NCBI GenBank assembly: GCA_028819075.1
Contig: JAPPMM010000013.1
Span: 1-34,559, forward strand
Direction: 5' to 3'
DNA length: 34,559 nucleotides
From: Gammaproteobacteria bacterium
GTDB taxonomy: Bacteria; Gemmatimonadota; Gemmatimonadetes; Longimicrobiales; Gaopeijiaceae
This document shows, piece by piece, positions 8,501 to 17,176 of this stretch. A model generated the notes under the pieces. It saw only the letters and a program-made list of their open reading frames with translations. It was not told the DNA's origin and made no database searches. Numbering within the stretch: position 1 is the first letter of the stretch; every line of letters starts with the position of its first letter. A program made the translations under genes and the position numbers.

Positions 8501-8791
8501 ATGAGAACTTTGTCGAGAACGCTGCGAACGGCCGCCCGGGCCGCCGCGCTGCTGGTGCTGATGCCCGGCGCGCTGCTCGCCCAGGGCACGAGCCCGTGGG
8601 TGGACGCGGTTAACGAGCTTCAGACGCAGTTCACGGGACCGATCGCACGGGGGCTCTCGCTGATCGCGATCGTGGTGGGCGGCCTGATGTTCGCGTTCGG
8701 CGAGGGCGGGAGCAAGCGCACGCTGGCCGGGATCATCTTCGGGATCGGCATGGCCGTGGGCGCGGTGAACTTCCTCGGCTGGCTGTTCTGA
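8501..8791 (+). CDS. virB2: VirB2/TrbC-like conjugative pilin
   Basis: 96-aa predicted major pilin subunit of the type IV secretion system. ATG 8501 has AGGAGG 7 bp upstream (8488-8493). The N-terminus is a signal peptide (basic MRTLSRTLRTAAR, hydrophobic core, probable cleavage after LLAQ). Two hydrophobic segments follow (about 48-65 and 74-94) separated by the short polar turn GEGGSKR, the normal VirB2/TrbC topology. Length and position just upstream of virB3 and virB4 fit the family. Its stop overlaps the next start (TGATG). Confidence 0.8.
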   Translation: MRTLSRTLRTAARAAALLVLMPGALLAQGTSPWVDAVNELQTQFTGPIARGLSLIAIVVGGLMFAFGEGGSKRTLAGIIFGIGMAVGAVNFLGWLF

Positions 8792-9096
8792 TGCGGGGTC
8801 TGAGCCGCTGGGCCGGCTACGCCGCGCTGAACCGCCCGCTGACGGTGCTGGGCGTCGAGCGGCGGCTGTTCCTGTTGGGCGCGACGCTCGCGGTCGCGGT
8901 GTGGAACGCGACGGCCTCACTCGTGGCGGGCGGCGTGGTGTTCGCCTGCTGCTACGGAGCGGGCTGGCTCGCTGGCCGGAGGGATCCGGCCATGCTCGCG
9001 GTGCTCCGGGCCGCGGCGCGGTACCCGGCGCGGTTCGATCCGGGCAAGTGGGCGGACGAGCCGTGGCACCTGACGATCCGGGGAAGCGGCGAGTGA
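8791..9096 (+). CDS. virB3: VirB3/TrbD-like inner-membrane T4SS protein
   Basis: 101-aa membrane protein. Opens with the typical VirB3 pattern of a polar start containing NRPLTVLGVERR followed by two adjacent membrane segments (about 27-58), then a basic cytoplasmic tail. VirB3 works with the VirB4 ATPase at the inner membrane during pilus assembly. Start overlaps the virB2 stop; its own stop overlaps the GTG start of virB4, so the three are translationally coupled. Confidence 0.75.
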   Translation: MRGLSRWAGYAALNRPLTVLGVERRLFLLGATLAVAVWNATASLVAGGVVFACCYGAGWLAGRRDPAMLAVLRAAARYPARFDPGKWADEPWHLTIRGSGE

Positions 9097-11534
9097 GGAT
9101 CGCCGACGAACGCCGGGCCTACGAGGCGGCGGGCTCGTTGGCCGAGGAGCTGCCCTACTGGGGCTGGCTCGGCGACGGCCATACCTGCCTGACCCGTTCG
9201 GGCGAGCTGGTCGCGGCGGGACGGATCCGCCCCGCCACGATGGACGGCCGCACGCCGGAACAGATCGACCGGGTGCTGGGCCTGTGGCAACGGTTGATGT
9301 CGGGCCTGAGTTCCGAGACGCGCCTCCAGTTCCACATGCTCCGGCGCCCCAGTCTCGCGGAGGGGCTGGAGACGAGCGGTTCGGACATCGCATCCCTGTC
9401 GGGGCGCAGGCGAAGCGCGTTCCTCGCCGAGCGCGTCCAGCGGCTCGACGCCTTTGTGGCCTGGTCGCACGACCCGGGCCTCCGCTCGGCGGGCGGGAGT
9501 TCCGGGCCGGGACCGGTGCCTTGGCTCAAGCGACTTTGGAAGCGCGGCGGCAAGACGGCGACGACCTATCTGGCCTCGGAGATCGAGGCGGCCGCGGACC
9601 GGTTCCGCGCCATGATCGGCGCGGGCCGCTCGCTTGTCGCCGAGCACACGCCCGTCGAGATGCTCGGGGCACACGACACATCCCGCTTCTTGTCCGAACT
9701 CATCAACCGCCCCGGCACGTTCTGGGACGGCGCGACGGGCAGCGGCATGAACTGGCGGCTCGCGCTATCGGAGCTTGAGGCGGAGCGGTCGCACCTGAGG
9801 CTCGACGGCGAACCGGTGATCCTCTACTCGCTCCTGTCGCCGCCCGGCCGGGCGCACGCGAACCTCCTTCGCGACCTGTACTGCCTGGATGCGGTGACGA
9901 CCGTCTCGCTCGAATGGCGGCCTTGGACGGTGGAAGCGGCGCGGCGCCGGATCCGAAGCGCGCAGCGCCATTACTTCTCGCGGCGCTACTCGATGATGGC
10001 GCACGCGCAGGACGCGCAGGGCACGGCCGCGGCGATGGTCGATTCGGCGGCCGCAGCGGAATCGGATCGCTTGGGATCGGCGCTCGTCGAACTCGAAGCC
10101 GACGGCGTGGCCTACGGCGAGGCGTCGCTGACCGTGGCGCTGCACGGCGAACTCGACGGGATCGAGCGGCTGGACGGCGACGTGCGCCGCCTGTTCGCCG
10201 CGCACGACGCGAAGGTGATCCGGGAGGGCTACGGCCAGCTTCCCGCATGGTTCGCGCGGCTCCCGGCCCAGCCGCGCAAGCGGCAGGTGCGGAAGGTGTT
10301 CGTGTCCGCTGGCCTCGCGGCGTGCCTCGCGCCCGTGTTCGGGCCGCCGAGAGGCAACCGGAAGAGTCGGCATCTCGACCGTGAGCCGCTGGCGGTGTTC
10401 GAGACGCCGTGGCGCACGGCGTACCGCTACGATCTGTTTGCGGGCGACGTGGGCCACACGCTGATCCTGGGGGCGACGGGCTCGGGCAAGAGCTTTACGC
10501 TCAACTTCCTGCTCGTCGAGGCGCTCAAGTACGATCCGCGCATCCTGATCCTGGACCTGGGCGGCTCCTACCGCTGGCTGACCCGGTTCCTCGGGGGCCG
10601 GTATCTGGAGCTCGCGCCCGGCGAGGCGGAGCCCACGCTCCGGCTCACGCCCTTCGCGCTGCCCGCGACCACGAGGACGTTCCAGTTCCTGACGGGCTGG
10701 GTGCTCCGGCTGCTGAAGCTGGGAGGGTACGAGGCCGGCGGCGCGGACACGAGCGAGATCCGCGCGCGGATCGAGGATCTGTACGCGCTCGGGACGGAGC
10801 GCCGGACGCTGAGCGTGTTGACCGGTTCGCTCCCCTCCGCGATGTGGCCTGCGCTGAGCCGCTGGACGGAAGGCGGCGCGTGGGGCGCGTTCTTCGACAA
10901 CGCCCCGGCGGGCGCGACGGACATCGAGTTCCGGGACTGGCAGGTGATCGACCTGGCGGGGGCGGCCGAGCACGCGGACCTGTGCGAGGCGGCGCTCGCC
11001 TACCTGCTGGAGCGCATGCGCCTGGAGATCGAGGACCCGGCCGAGACGGCGCGGCTCAAGCTGATGGTCGTGGACGAGGCGTGGCGGTACATGCAGGACC
11101 CCGCCGTGCTGAACTACCTGGCCGAGGCGGCCAAGACGTGGCGGAAGAAGAACGCCGCGCTCGTGCTCGCCACCCAGTCCGCCGTGGACGTGACGGGGAC
11201 GCCGGGAGCTTCGGCGCTTCTCGAATCGATCCCCACCAAGCTGTTCCTCGCCAACCCCGAACTGCCGGAAGAAGCTGGAGCACTGTTCCGGCTGAACGAG
11301 TCGGAGGTCGCCCGGATCCGCGAGTTGACTCCGAAGCGCGAACTGTATCTCCGCCGCCCGGACGAGGCGGCGGTGCTTCGGCTCGAAGTCGATCCGGAGA
11401 GCTACTGGCTCTACACCTCCTCGCCGCTCGACGCCGAGAAGCGCGCCGAGGCCGTGGCGAGGCACGGCCTGGTCCGGGCGCTCGAAGCGCTCGCGGGCCG
11501 AACCCACTCCATCCCACCAACCGAGAGGCCGTGA
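9093..11534 (+). CDS. virB4: VirB4/TrbE conjugation ATPase
   Basis: 813-aa ATPase that energises T4SS assembly and pilus dynamics at the inner membrane. I choose GTG 9093 because it forms a GTGA overlap with the virB3 stop and gives the expected N-terminus. Walker A GATGSGKS is at residues 460-467, followed by the strand RILILDLGG. Walker B LMVVDEAWRYM is at about 657-667 (Asp661, Glu662), and the downstream ATQSAVD motif is also present. Length is normal for the family. The C-terminal segment ends directly in the virB9 start region. Confidence 0.9.
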   Translation: MRIADERRAYEAAGSLAEELPYWGWLGDGHTCLTRSGELVAAGRIRPATMDGRTPEQIDRVLGLWQRLMSGLSSETRLQFHMLRRPSLAEGLETSGSDIASLSGRRRSAFLAERVQRLDAFVAWSHDPGLRSAGGSSGPGPVPWLKRLWKRGGKTATTYLASEIEAAADRFRAMIGAGRSLVAEHTPVEMLGAHDTSRFLSELINRPGTFWDGATGSGMNWRLALSELEAERSHLRLDGEPVILYSLLSPPGRAHANLLRDLYCLDAVTTVSLEWRPWTVEAARRRIRSAQRHYFSRRYSMMAHAQDAQGTAAAMVDSAAAAESDRLGSALVELEADGVAYGEASLTVALHGELDGIERLDGDVRRLFAAHDAKVIREGYGQLPAWFARLPAQPRKRQVRKVFVSAGLAACLAPVFGPPRGNRKSRHLDREPLAVFETPWRTAYRYDLFAGDVGHTLILGATGSGKSFTLNFLLVEALKYDPRILILDLGGSYRWLTRFLGGRYLELAPGEAEPTLRLTPFALPATTRTFQFLTGWVLRLLKLGGYEAGGADTSEIRARIEDLYALGTERRTLSVLTGSLPSAMWPALSRWTEGGAWGAFFDNAPAGATDIEFRDWQVIDLAGAAEHADLCEAALAYLLERMRLEIEDPAETARLKLMVVDEAWRYMQDPAVLNYLAEAAKTWRKKNAALVLATQSAVDVTGTPGASALLESIPTKLFLANPELPEEAGALFRLNESEVARIRELTPKRELYLRRPDEAAVLRLEVDPESYWLYTSSPLDAEKRAEAVARHGLVRALEALAGRTHSIPPTERP

Positions 11535-11539
11535 ACACC

Positions 11540-12382
11540 ATGAAAGCAACCCCCACATCGGCCATCCTGCTCGGGGTCGTCGTCGTCCTGCTGACCCTGC
11601 TTCTTACGGCCGTCCCGTGCGATGCCGCCGGACAACAGCCCAGCGGGGACTCCGCCCTGCTCCGGGTGTCGGCGCCCGGGGAGGGTGACGCCCCGATCCC
11701 CCGGCTCCGCACGCGCGTGCGCCACACGACCGTGATCGTGCTGCCGAGCGGCGAGAGAATCCTCGACTTCGTCGCGGGCGACTCCGAGTACTGGCACCTG
11801 ACCGGCGCTGCGAACGTGGCGTACCTGAAGCCGCTGGCCGAGGGCGCGGCGAGCAACATCGCGCTCGTCTGCGAGTCCGGGCGCATCTACTCGTTCCTCG
11901 TCTCCGAGAGCGGCGAAGAGCCGCCGCACCTCGTGGTCCGCGTCGAAGACGGCGCGGACGCGGCGGGCATGTCCGGCGCACCGGCGTTCGTCGCCCGGAG
12001 CGAGGTCGCAGCCTACCGCGAGATGGCCGCCGAGGCCGCCGAGGCGGCGCTCAGGGCGCGCGAGGCCGCGGCCGCCGAGATCGAGGCGTTCCGCGCGTCC
12101 TATCCCGAGCAGCTGGCGTTCGAGTACCGGCTGGACTCAGGCGCCGCGAAGCGTCCGTTCCTCGTCGAGGCCATGTGGCACGACGGGACCTTCACCTACA
12201 TCCGCTCAGGCGCCCAGGAGGCGCCCGCGCTCTACGAACTCCGCGACGGCGAACCGGCGCTGGTCGCGTTCGATCTCACGGGGGACGGCCTCTACGTCGC
12301 CCGCCATGTGCTGGGCGACGGCTGGCTCCAGATCGGCGACGAGCGGGCTGGCTGGCGGTTTGAGCCGGGGGATGCGCGATGA
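11540..12382 (+). CDS. virB9: VirB9/TrbG-like outer-membrane core protein
   Basis: 280-aa exported protein. Signal peptide at residues 1-29 (hydrophobic LLGVVVVLLTLLL, then DAAG). The mature part shows the VirB9/TrbG layout: an N-terminal beta domain ending in NVAYLKPLAEGAASNIAL, a helical Ala/Glu linker (about 155-185, coiled-coil-like), and a C-terminal beta domain with FTYIRSGAQEAPALYEL. VirB9 with VirB10 forms the periplasm-spanning core ring. GTG 11531, in frame 9 bp upstream, overlaps the virB4 stop and is a possible alternative start; the GAGAGG at 11523-11528 is better spaced for ATG 11540. No separate VirB7 lipoprotein gene is seen beside it. Confidence 0.8.
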   Translation: MKATPTSAILLGVVVVLLTLLLTAVPCDAAGQQPSGDSALLRVSAPGEGDAPIPRLRTRVRHTTVIVLPSGERILDFVAGDSEYWHLTGAANVAYLKPLAEGAASNIALVCESGRIYSFLVSESGEEPPHLVVRVEDGADAAGMSGAPAFVARSEVAAYREMAAEAAEAALRAREAAAAEIEAFRASYPEQLAFEYRLDSGAAKRPFLVEAMWHDGTFTYIRSGAQEAPALYELRDGEPALVAFDLTGDGLYVARHVLGDGWLQIGDERAGWRFEPGDAR

Positions 12383-13629
12383 GCCGCTGGAAGAAGTGGA
12401 TGAAGGAGCCGAAGGGCGCGCTCCCGGGCGGCATCGTCACGAAGGCCGGGATCGGGCTGATCGCCGTGCTCGTGGCCGGCATGCTGTTCTCGTCGTCGCT
12501 CACGGGTCCCGGAGACGATCCCACGGCTCCCGCCGCGCGCGAACCGCAGCCCGTGGACGACCGCACGGGCCGGGCGTTCGACAGCCGCATGCGCGCGGAC
12601 ACCGAGCGCCACCAGCAGCAGGCGGACGCGGACCAGGACCGCGGTGGCGGGGAGCGGCGCCACGCCGAGAGCGAGACGGCCGGAGCCGGTGGAGAAGGAG
12701 GAGCCCGCAGCAGCGGGCGCGAACGAGGTGGTGGCGGAGCCGAGGCGGCGGGGATGACTCAGGCCGAGCATGAGCTTCGCGAGGCGCTCCGGCTGGAGGA
12801 GATCGAACGCGGGGCGCGCTCGCTCCGCTCGCTTCCCCTCACGCGTACCTACCGGGATCCGAATGAGGCGCGAGCCGGATCCGGTCAGCCGGCCGATCAC
12901 GAGCCGGCCGAGGACGCGCTCGACGCAATGCTCGCGTCCTTCGGGCACTCCCTCGCCGCCCTGGAGGCTGAACTCGAAACGGGGCTGGCGGGCGGAGGCA
13001 CCTCATCCGGCCCGGAGTCCACCCGCGCGCTCGGAACAAGCGAGCCGAGCTTCAACGTCCAGTCGGATGACCCGCCCGGCTGGGAGCGCGTCCACGAGGG
13101 CACGTTCCTCGAGGCGGTGCTGGTCAACCAGTTGTCGGGCGAGTTCCCCGGCCCGGTGCTCGCCATGGTGTCGGTGCCGCTGTATTCGGCCGACCGCCAG
13201 CGGGTCCTCGTTCCCCGCGGCTCGCGCGTCGTCGGCACGGCCCGGGCCGTCCAGGACCGGAACCAGACCCGCCTCGCCGTCTCGTTCCACCGGCTGGTGC
13301 TGCCCGACGGGAGCTGGGTGGACCTTGAGTTCACCGGCCTGAACCAGGCGGGCGAGAGCGCGCTCCGCGACCGGGTGAACCGGCACTACCTCTCAACGTT
13401 CGCCGCTGCCGGAGCGGTCGGCGCGCTGAGCGGACTCACGCTCGCCGGAGCCTCGCCCTACGGACTCCGCGCGGGCGTCGGCCAGGGGCTCGGAGGCAGC
13501 GCCACCTCGACGCTGGACCGGTACCTGAACCGGATGCCGGAGATCACGATCCGCGCGGGCCACCGGCTCCGCGTCTGGCTCACCTCCGATGTCCTGATCC
13601 CAACCCCCGCACGCTCCTCGCACCGCTGA
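12379..13629 (+). CDS. virB10: VirB10/TrbI core protein
   Basis: 416-aa protein linking inner and outer membrane in the T4SS core. Short cytoplasmic start, one membrane segment at about 25-44, then a long low-complexity periplasmic linker rich in Gly, Glu, Arg and Pro (about 45-210). The C-terminal TrbI/VirB10 beta-barrel domain spans about 225-412, with FLEAVLVNQLSGEFPGPVLA, VPRGSRVVGTARAVQ and a closing IRAGHRLRVWLTSDV. ATG overlaps the virB9 stop (ATGA). Length is within the family range. Confidence 0.85.
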   Translation: MSRWKKWMKEPKGALPGGIVTKAGIGLIAVLVAGMLFSSSLTGPGDDPTAPAAREPQPVDDRTGRAFDSRMRADTERHQQQADADQDRGGGERRHAESETAGAGGEGGARSSGRERGGGGAEAAGMTQAEHELREALRLEEIERGARSLRSLPLTRTYRDPNEARAGSGQPADHEPAEDALDAMLASFGHSLAALEAELETGLAGGGTSSGPESTRALGTSEPSFNVQSDDPPGWERVHEGTFLEAVLVNQLSGEFPGPVLAMVSVPLYSADRQRVLVPRGSRVVGTARAVQDRNQTRLAVSFHRLVLPDGSWVDLEFTGLNQAGESALRDRVNRHYLSTFAAAGAVGALSGLTLAGASPYGLRAGVGQGLGGSATSTLDRYLNRMPEITIRAGHRLRVWLTSDVLIPTPARSSHR

Positions 13630-13646
13630 CACGAAAGGACTCCCAC

Positions 13647-14543
13647 ATGCGCCACCACATCCTCGTCATGGCCGTCATGGCTCCCTTGCTCATGCTCGCG
13701 GACGCCGCTCCCGCGAGCGCGCAGTTCGACTTCGGGAGCTGGTTCCAGCGGGCCACGATCATCGCGAACCAGATCACGCAGATCTCGCACCAGGTCACCC
13801 AGATCCGGTCGATGGCCCGCCAGCTTACGGAACTCGAAGACCAGCTCGACCACATGGAGCGCGCCGCCAAGGGCGAGATCGACGCGCTCCTCCGACCGTT
13901 CTCCGACCTTGCGGCCGATCCCGTCGGACTGGTGAGGAACGGGCTCCGCTGGCGATCCGACTTCACCGGCCCGGCCCGCGGGACGGTCGATGCCGTCCGG
14001 AACTTCGGAGGCGGCCGCTCGTTCACCGGACTGTGGCGCACCGCCCACAGGACGGCCGACCGGGTGACGGAGGCCGACATCCTGGCTCTCCACCGGAACT
14101 TGCCGCCCCAAGCCGCGACGCGGGCGGCCCAGGACTACCGCCGCACCCGCGAGGCGGCCGACCGGCAGCGCGTGCTCGACTACGCGGCGCTCGACGCGGC
14201 TGCCGCGCTCGCCGGGACCGTCGAGAGCGCCCGGGGCTCGTTCGCCGGCCTGACCGCGAACGGCAATCTCTCGAACACAGCCCTCCAGCAGGCGGGGGTC
14301 GCGGCCGCGCTGAGCCAGGGCCGGATCGACGCGGCAGTGGGCCAGGTGCTCGCCCACCAGGCCGCCATGGAGGCGGGCCGCGCGAGGCAGGCCGACCTCG
14401 CCCGGCTCGAATGGCTCGGCCGCTGGCACGACGGCCGGGCGCGCGCCAACGCGCTCGCCGGGACGATGCGCGACGCGGCTTCGCTGAACCGGGCCGCGCT
14501 TCGGGAAGGGCTGCTGTTCCGCGTCCCGTCGTTCTACCGGTAG
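13647..14543 (+). CDS. trbJ: VirB5/TrbJ-like periplasmic T4SS protein
   Basis: 298-aa exported, mostly helical protein. Signal peptide (residues 1-25, cleavage near ASAQ), then a long helical region beginning with a repeating QITQISHQVTQIRSMARQ pattern and LEDQLDHMERA, as in TrbJ/VirB5 proteins, which sit at the pilus tip and assist pilus assembly. An AAAGGA Shine-Dalgarno lies just upstream of ATG 13647. Between virB10 and virB6, a usual position in Trb-type systems. Confidence 0.7.
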   Translation: MRHHILVMAVMAPLLMLADAAPASAQFDFGSWFQRATIIANQITQISHQVTQIRSMARQLTELEDQLDHMERAAKGEIDALLRPFSDLAADPVGLVRNGLRWRSDFTGPARGTVDAVRNFGGGRSFTGLWRTAHRTADRVTEADILALHRNLPPQAATRAAQDYRRTREAADRQRVLDYAALDAAAALAGTVESARGSFAGLTANGNLSNTALQQAGVAAALSQGRIDAAVGQVLAHQAAMEAGRARQADLARLEWLGRWHDGRARANALAGTMRDAASLNRAALREGLLFRVPSFYR

Positions 14544-14556
14544 GGGCGCTGCGGCC

Positions 14557-15543
14557 ATGCAACTGCCCCCGCAGTCCATCGACCCGAATGTCCCGGCGCA
14601 GATCCCGCCGGGCCAGCTTCAGGACTTCAAGAGCTTCCTGGACATCGTGCTCGACACCGTCGTCGGCGGGGCCGCGCCCGACGTGCACGCGCTCGGGCTC
14701 CAGCTCTGGGGCGGACTCGCCGCCGTGATGGTCGCCTGGACCGGCCTCAAGATCGCGTTCAGCGGCACCTTCCAGCCCTGGGAGATCGTCAAGCTCGTGA
14801 TCGGGATCGCGATCCCCCGCACCCTGCTTCACTACTACGTCGTCCCGATCCCCGGCGTCGGGCTCACGTTCCCGGCCATGGTCGCCGGAGGCGGGATCTG
14901 GCTCCAGAACCTGTTCCTGTCCGACGTGGTGTCGGCCGGCTACACCGAGATGACCGCGCTCGTGCAGGCGTACTCCGCGCACCTGGGCGCGGCGTGGTCC
15001 ACGGGCAACCTGCTCTCGGTCGTGACGGCGGGCGCGACCGTGATCTTCTCCTCGCTGGTCACGCTCGTGATGGGCGCTTCGCTCGTGGTTTGCCTGCTGG
15101 CGCTGTTCTGCGTGACCTACGCGCAGGTGATCTGGGCGCAGGTCGCCATCGCCATCGCGATCCTGCTCGGTCCGGTGTTCATCGCGTTCCTGCTCTTCGA
15201 GCCGCTCTCGTTCCTGTTCTGGGGATGGTTCCGGACGCTCATGGTCTACACGCTCTACGGCGTCGTGGCCGGTGCGGTGCTCAGGGTCTTCATGGGCGTC
15301 GGCATGGGCTACATCACGACCTACGCCGATGCCCTGATGGGCACCGGCACGGCGGACCCGTTCGAGCTCTGGCTCTGGGCCGTCGTCCTCATGCCGCTCG
15401 TCGTCTCCGGCCTCATGGCCGGGCTCAAGGTCGGCGAACTCGCCTCGATGCTCGTCTCCGGTTCCGGCTCCGCCGGGTCCGGGTTCGTCGCGCTCGTCAT
15501 GCAGGGAGCCGGCAAGGCCGCCGCCCCCGTCAAGCCCGTCTGA
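14557..15543 (+). CDS. virB6: VirB6/TrbL-like polytopic channel protein
   Basis: 328-aa inner-membrane protein with an N-terminal periplasmic-type segment and about six membrane spans (roughly 50-70, 80-95, 145-175, 178-200, 205-235, 275-300), as in VirB6/TrbL, which forms part of the DNA path across the inner membrane. The C-terminus is Gly/Ser-rich. Bases 14830-15236 are identical to the ICE-R copy at 33962-34368, whereas the flanking sequence differs; see findings. Only a weak Shine-Dalgarno precedes ATG 14557. Confidence 0.85.
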   Translation: MQLPPQSIDPNVPAQIPPGQLQDFKSFLDIVLDTVVGGAAPDVHALGLQLWGGLAAVMVAWTGLKIAFSGTFQPWEIVKLVIGIAIPRTLLHYYVVPIPGVGLTFPAMVAGGGIWLQNLFLSDVVSAGYTEMTALVQAYSAHLGAAWSTGNLLSVVTAGATVIFSSLVTLVMGASLVVCLLALFCVTYAQVIWAQVAIAIAILLGPVFIAFLLFEPLSFLFWGWFRTLMVYTLYGVVAGAVLRVFMGVGMGYITTYADALMGTGTADPFELWLWAVVLMPLVVSGLMAGLKVGELASMLVSGSGSAGSGFVALVMQGAGKAAAPVKPV

Positions 15544-15563
15544 GATCCTTGGAGATGCCAGGA

Positions 15564-16247
15564 ATGAGAAGAGCGCGAATGAACGGAGATGGAGACGCGG
15601 GCCGCGAGTACGCCGAGATCTGGGGCGAGGCGGTGCAGGCGAACCGGAAGCTCAGAACGATCCTGATCTTTCTCTCCGCCAGCTGCGTCCTCGGCGTGTT
15701 CGTCCTGCTTCGTATCGCGGGCGCCGAGCCGCCCAAGCCCATCGTGATCCGCGTTGACGAGGTCGGTCGCGCCGAAGCGGTGGCATACGAGGCCGCGACC
15801 GCGCAGGCGGACCCGCTCGACCCGACGACCAAGTATTTCCTCAACCGATTCGTCGCGGACTTCCACTCGCGGCGCCGGGCCACGGTCGAGGAGCACTGGA
15901 CCCGGAGCCTCCGGTTCCTGAGCACGGAACTCGCCAACGCGGCGTTCGCGCGCGACGGCGACGAGGTCGCGGGTGTCGCAGCCGGGACCGCCGAGACCGA
16001 GCGCCAGGTCGAGCGGGTCGTGCTCCGGATCCACCCCTCGCCCGAGCCGCCGCACGGCGCAACGGCCGACTTCGAGCTCGTGCATCTCGCGGCCGCCCGG
16101 GAGGTGCTGCGCGAGCGCTGGTCGCTCACGCTCCGGTTCGAGTTCCTGGACTCCGTCCCGCCCGAGCTGGTCGTCCACAACCCGATGGGACTCCTCATCA
16201 CCTACATGCAGGCCGACCGCGCGCTCGTGACCGGGGACGAGCGATGA
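15564..16247 (+). CDS. virB8: VirB8/TrbF-like assembly factor
   Basis: About 227 aa. Cytoplasmic start containing GREYAEIWGEAVQANRKLRT, one membrane segment (about 35-55), then a periplasmic NTF2-like domain with KYFLNRFVADFHSRRRATVEEHW and a late SLTLRFEF strand. This is the VirB8/TrbF architecture; the protein nucleates T4SS assembly. I prefer ATG 15564 (GGAG 9 bp upstream). ATG 15555 or ATG 15579 are possible; the ICE-R copy aligns best with the latter. The stop overlaps the next gene's ATG. Confidence 0.8.
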   Translation: MRRARMNGDGDAGREYAEIWGEAVQANRKLRTILIFLSASCVLGVFVLLRIAGAEPPKPIVIRVDEVGRAEAVAYEAATAQADPLDPTTKYFLNRFVADFHSRRRATVEEHWTRSLRFLSTELANAAFARDGDEVAGVAAGTAETERQVERVVLRIHPSPEPPHGATADFELVHLAAAREVLRERWSLTLRFEFLDSVPPELVVHNPMGLLITYMQADRALVTGDER

Positions 16248-17176
16248 TCGGACACCTCAAGGGGCGCGAGAAGGCGCTCGAAGCGTTCGGCTGGACCGGA
16301 AGGAAGGCCGAGTGGATCGCGCTCGTGTGCCTGCACAGCGGGGTGTTCACCCGCGCCCAGTGCGGACGGTTCATGGACGCGCACCCCGAGCAGGTCCGCC
16401 GCGTCGTCCACGCGCTGATCGAGCGCCGGGTCGCGAGCGAGGAGACGGAGCCCGGCATCGCGGGCATCGGCCGCGTCTGCCGGATCTTCTCACGGCCGGT
16501 CTACCGGGCGCTCGGAGCCGAGCACATCCGCCACCGCCGCGGCGCCTCGACCGAGGTCCTCATGCGCCGCCTGCTCTCGCTCGACTACGTCATCGAGCAC
16601 TCCGATCTTCCGTGGCTCCCGACCGAGACTGAGAAGGTCTCCGCGTTCGACGCGCTCGGCATCGGGCGTTCGCTGCTGCCCGTGCGCGTGTACCGCGGAG
16701 CGGCCCGCGAGACCCGGCGCTACTTCCCCGTCAAGCTGCCCGTCGCGCTCGACTCGACCCGGGCCCTGTTCGTCTACGCCGAGCCCGGCCACGACACCGC
16801 CACCGCGCTCCGCTCGTGGGGCCGGGCGCACCGCGGGCTCTGGCGCGCGCTCCGAAGGATGGGCCGGTCGGTCGAGGTCGTGGCCGTCGCCCGCACCGCG
16901 CGCGAACTGGAGCGGGCACGCCGGGTGACGCGCGGCTGGGCCGGGGCCACCGGCGCCGGCGAGCCCGACGCCGGGACGGCGGAAGAACTGGCCCGGATCG
17001 AGCGGGCGATCGTGCAGGGCGCGGTCCACATCCTCGAGGAGTTCGGCGGCCTCCAGGCCGCGCTCAAGCGCAGCGTCGCGCTGGAAAGACAAGCCCGCCG
17101 GCAGGGCGGGTGCGGATCGATCGACCGCGGCGTCGGCTGGCGGACCGAGCGCCTCGCGAGGGTTCGCTTCCGATGA
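16244..17176 (+). CDS. Conserved ICE protein of unknown function with winged-helix-like N-terminus
   Basis: 310 aa, no confident family assignment. Residues about 15-100 look like a winged helix (ALVCLHSGVFTRAQCGRF, VRRVVHALIERRVA, then a two-strand wing-like part around GRVCRIF). The middle has conserved HIRHRRGAS and LDYVIEHSDLPWLPTE, and the C-terminal third is helical and basic. This is reminiscent of replication-relaxation or mobilisation accessory proteins, by general look only. It is kept in both elements between virB8 and virD4 with overlaps at both ends (ATGA with virB8, ATGA with the 99-aa ORF), so a role in DNA processing or in loading the coupling protein is plausible. No relaxase motif seen. 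Confidence 0.65.
   Translation: MIGHLKGREKALEAFGWTGRKAEWIALVCLHSGVFTRAQCGRFMDAHPEQVRRVVHALIERRVASEETEPGIAGIGRVCRIFSRPVYRALGAEHIRHRRGASTEVLMRRLLSLDYVIEHSDLPWLPTETEKVSAFDALGIGRSLLPVRVYRGAARETRRYFPVKLPVALDSTRALFVYAEPGHDTATALRSWGRAHRGLWRALRRMGRSVEVVAVARTARELERARRVTRGWAGATGAGEPDAGTAEELARIERAIVQGAVHILEEFGGLQAALKRSVALERQARRQGGCGSIDRGVGWRTERLARVRFR

Noticed and set aside
9765-11558. 597-codon open frame opposite virB4
   Set aside because: Antisense shadow of the ATPase gene, low-complexity Arg/Gln/Pro product, no Shine-Dalgarno.
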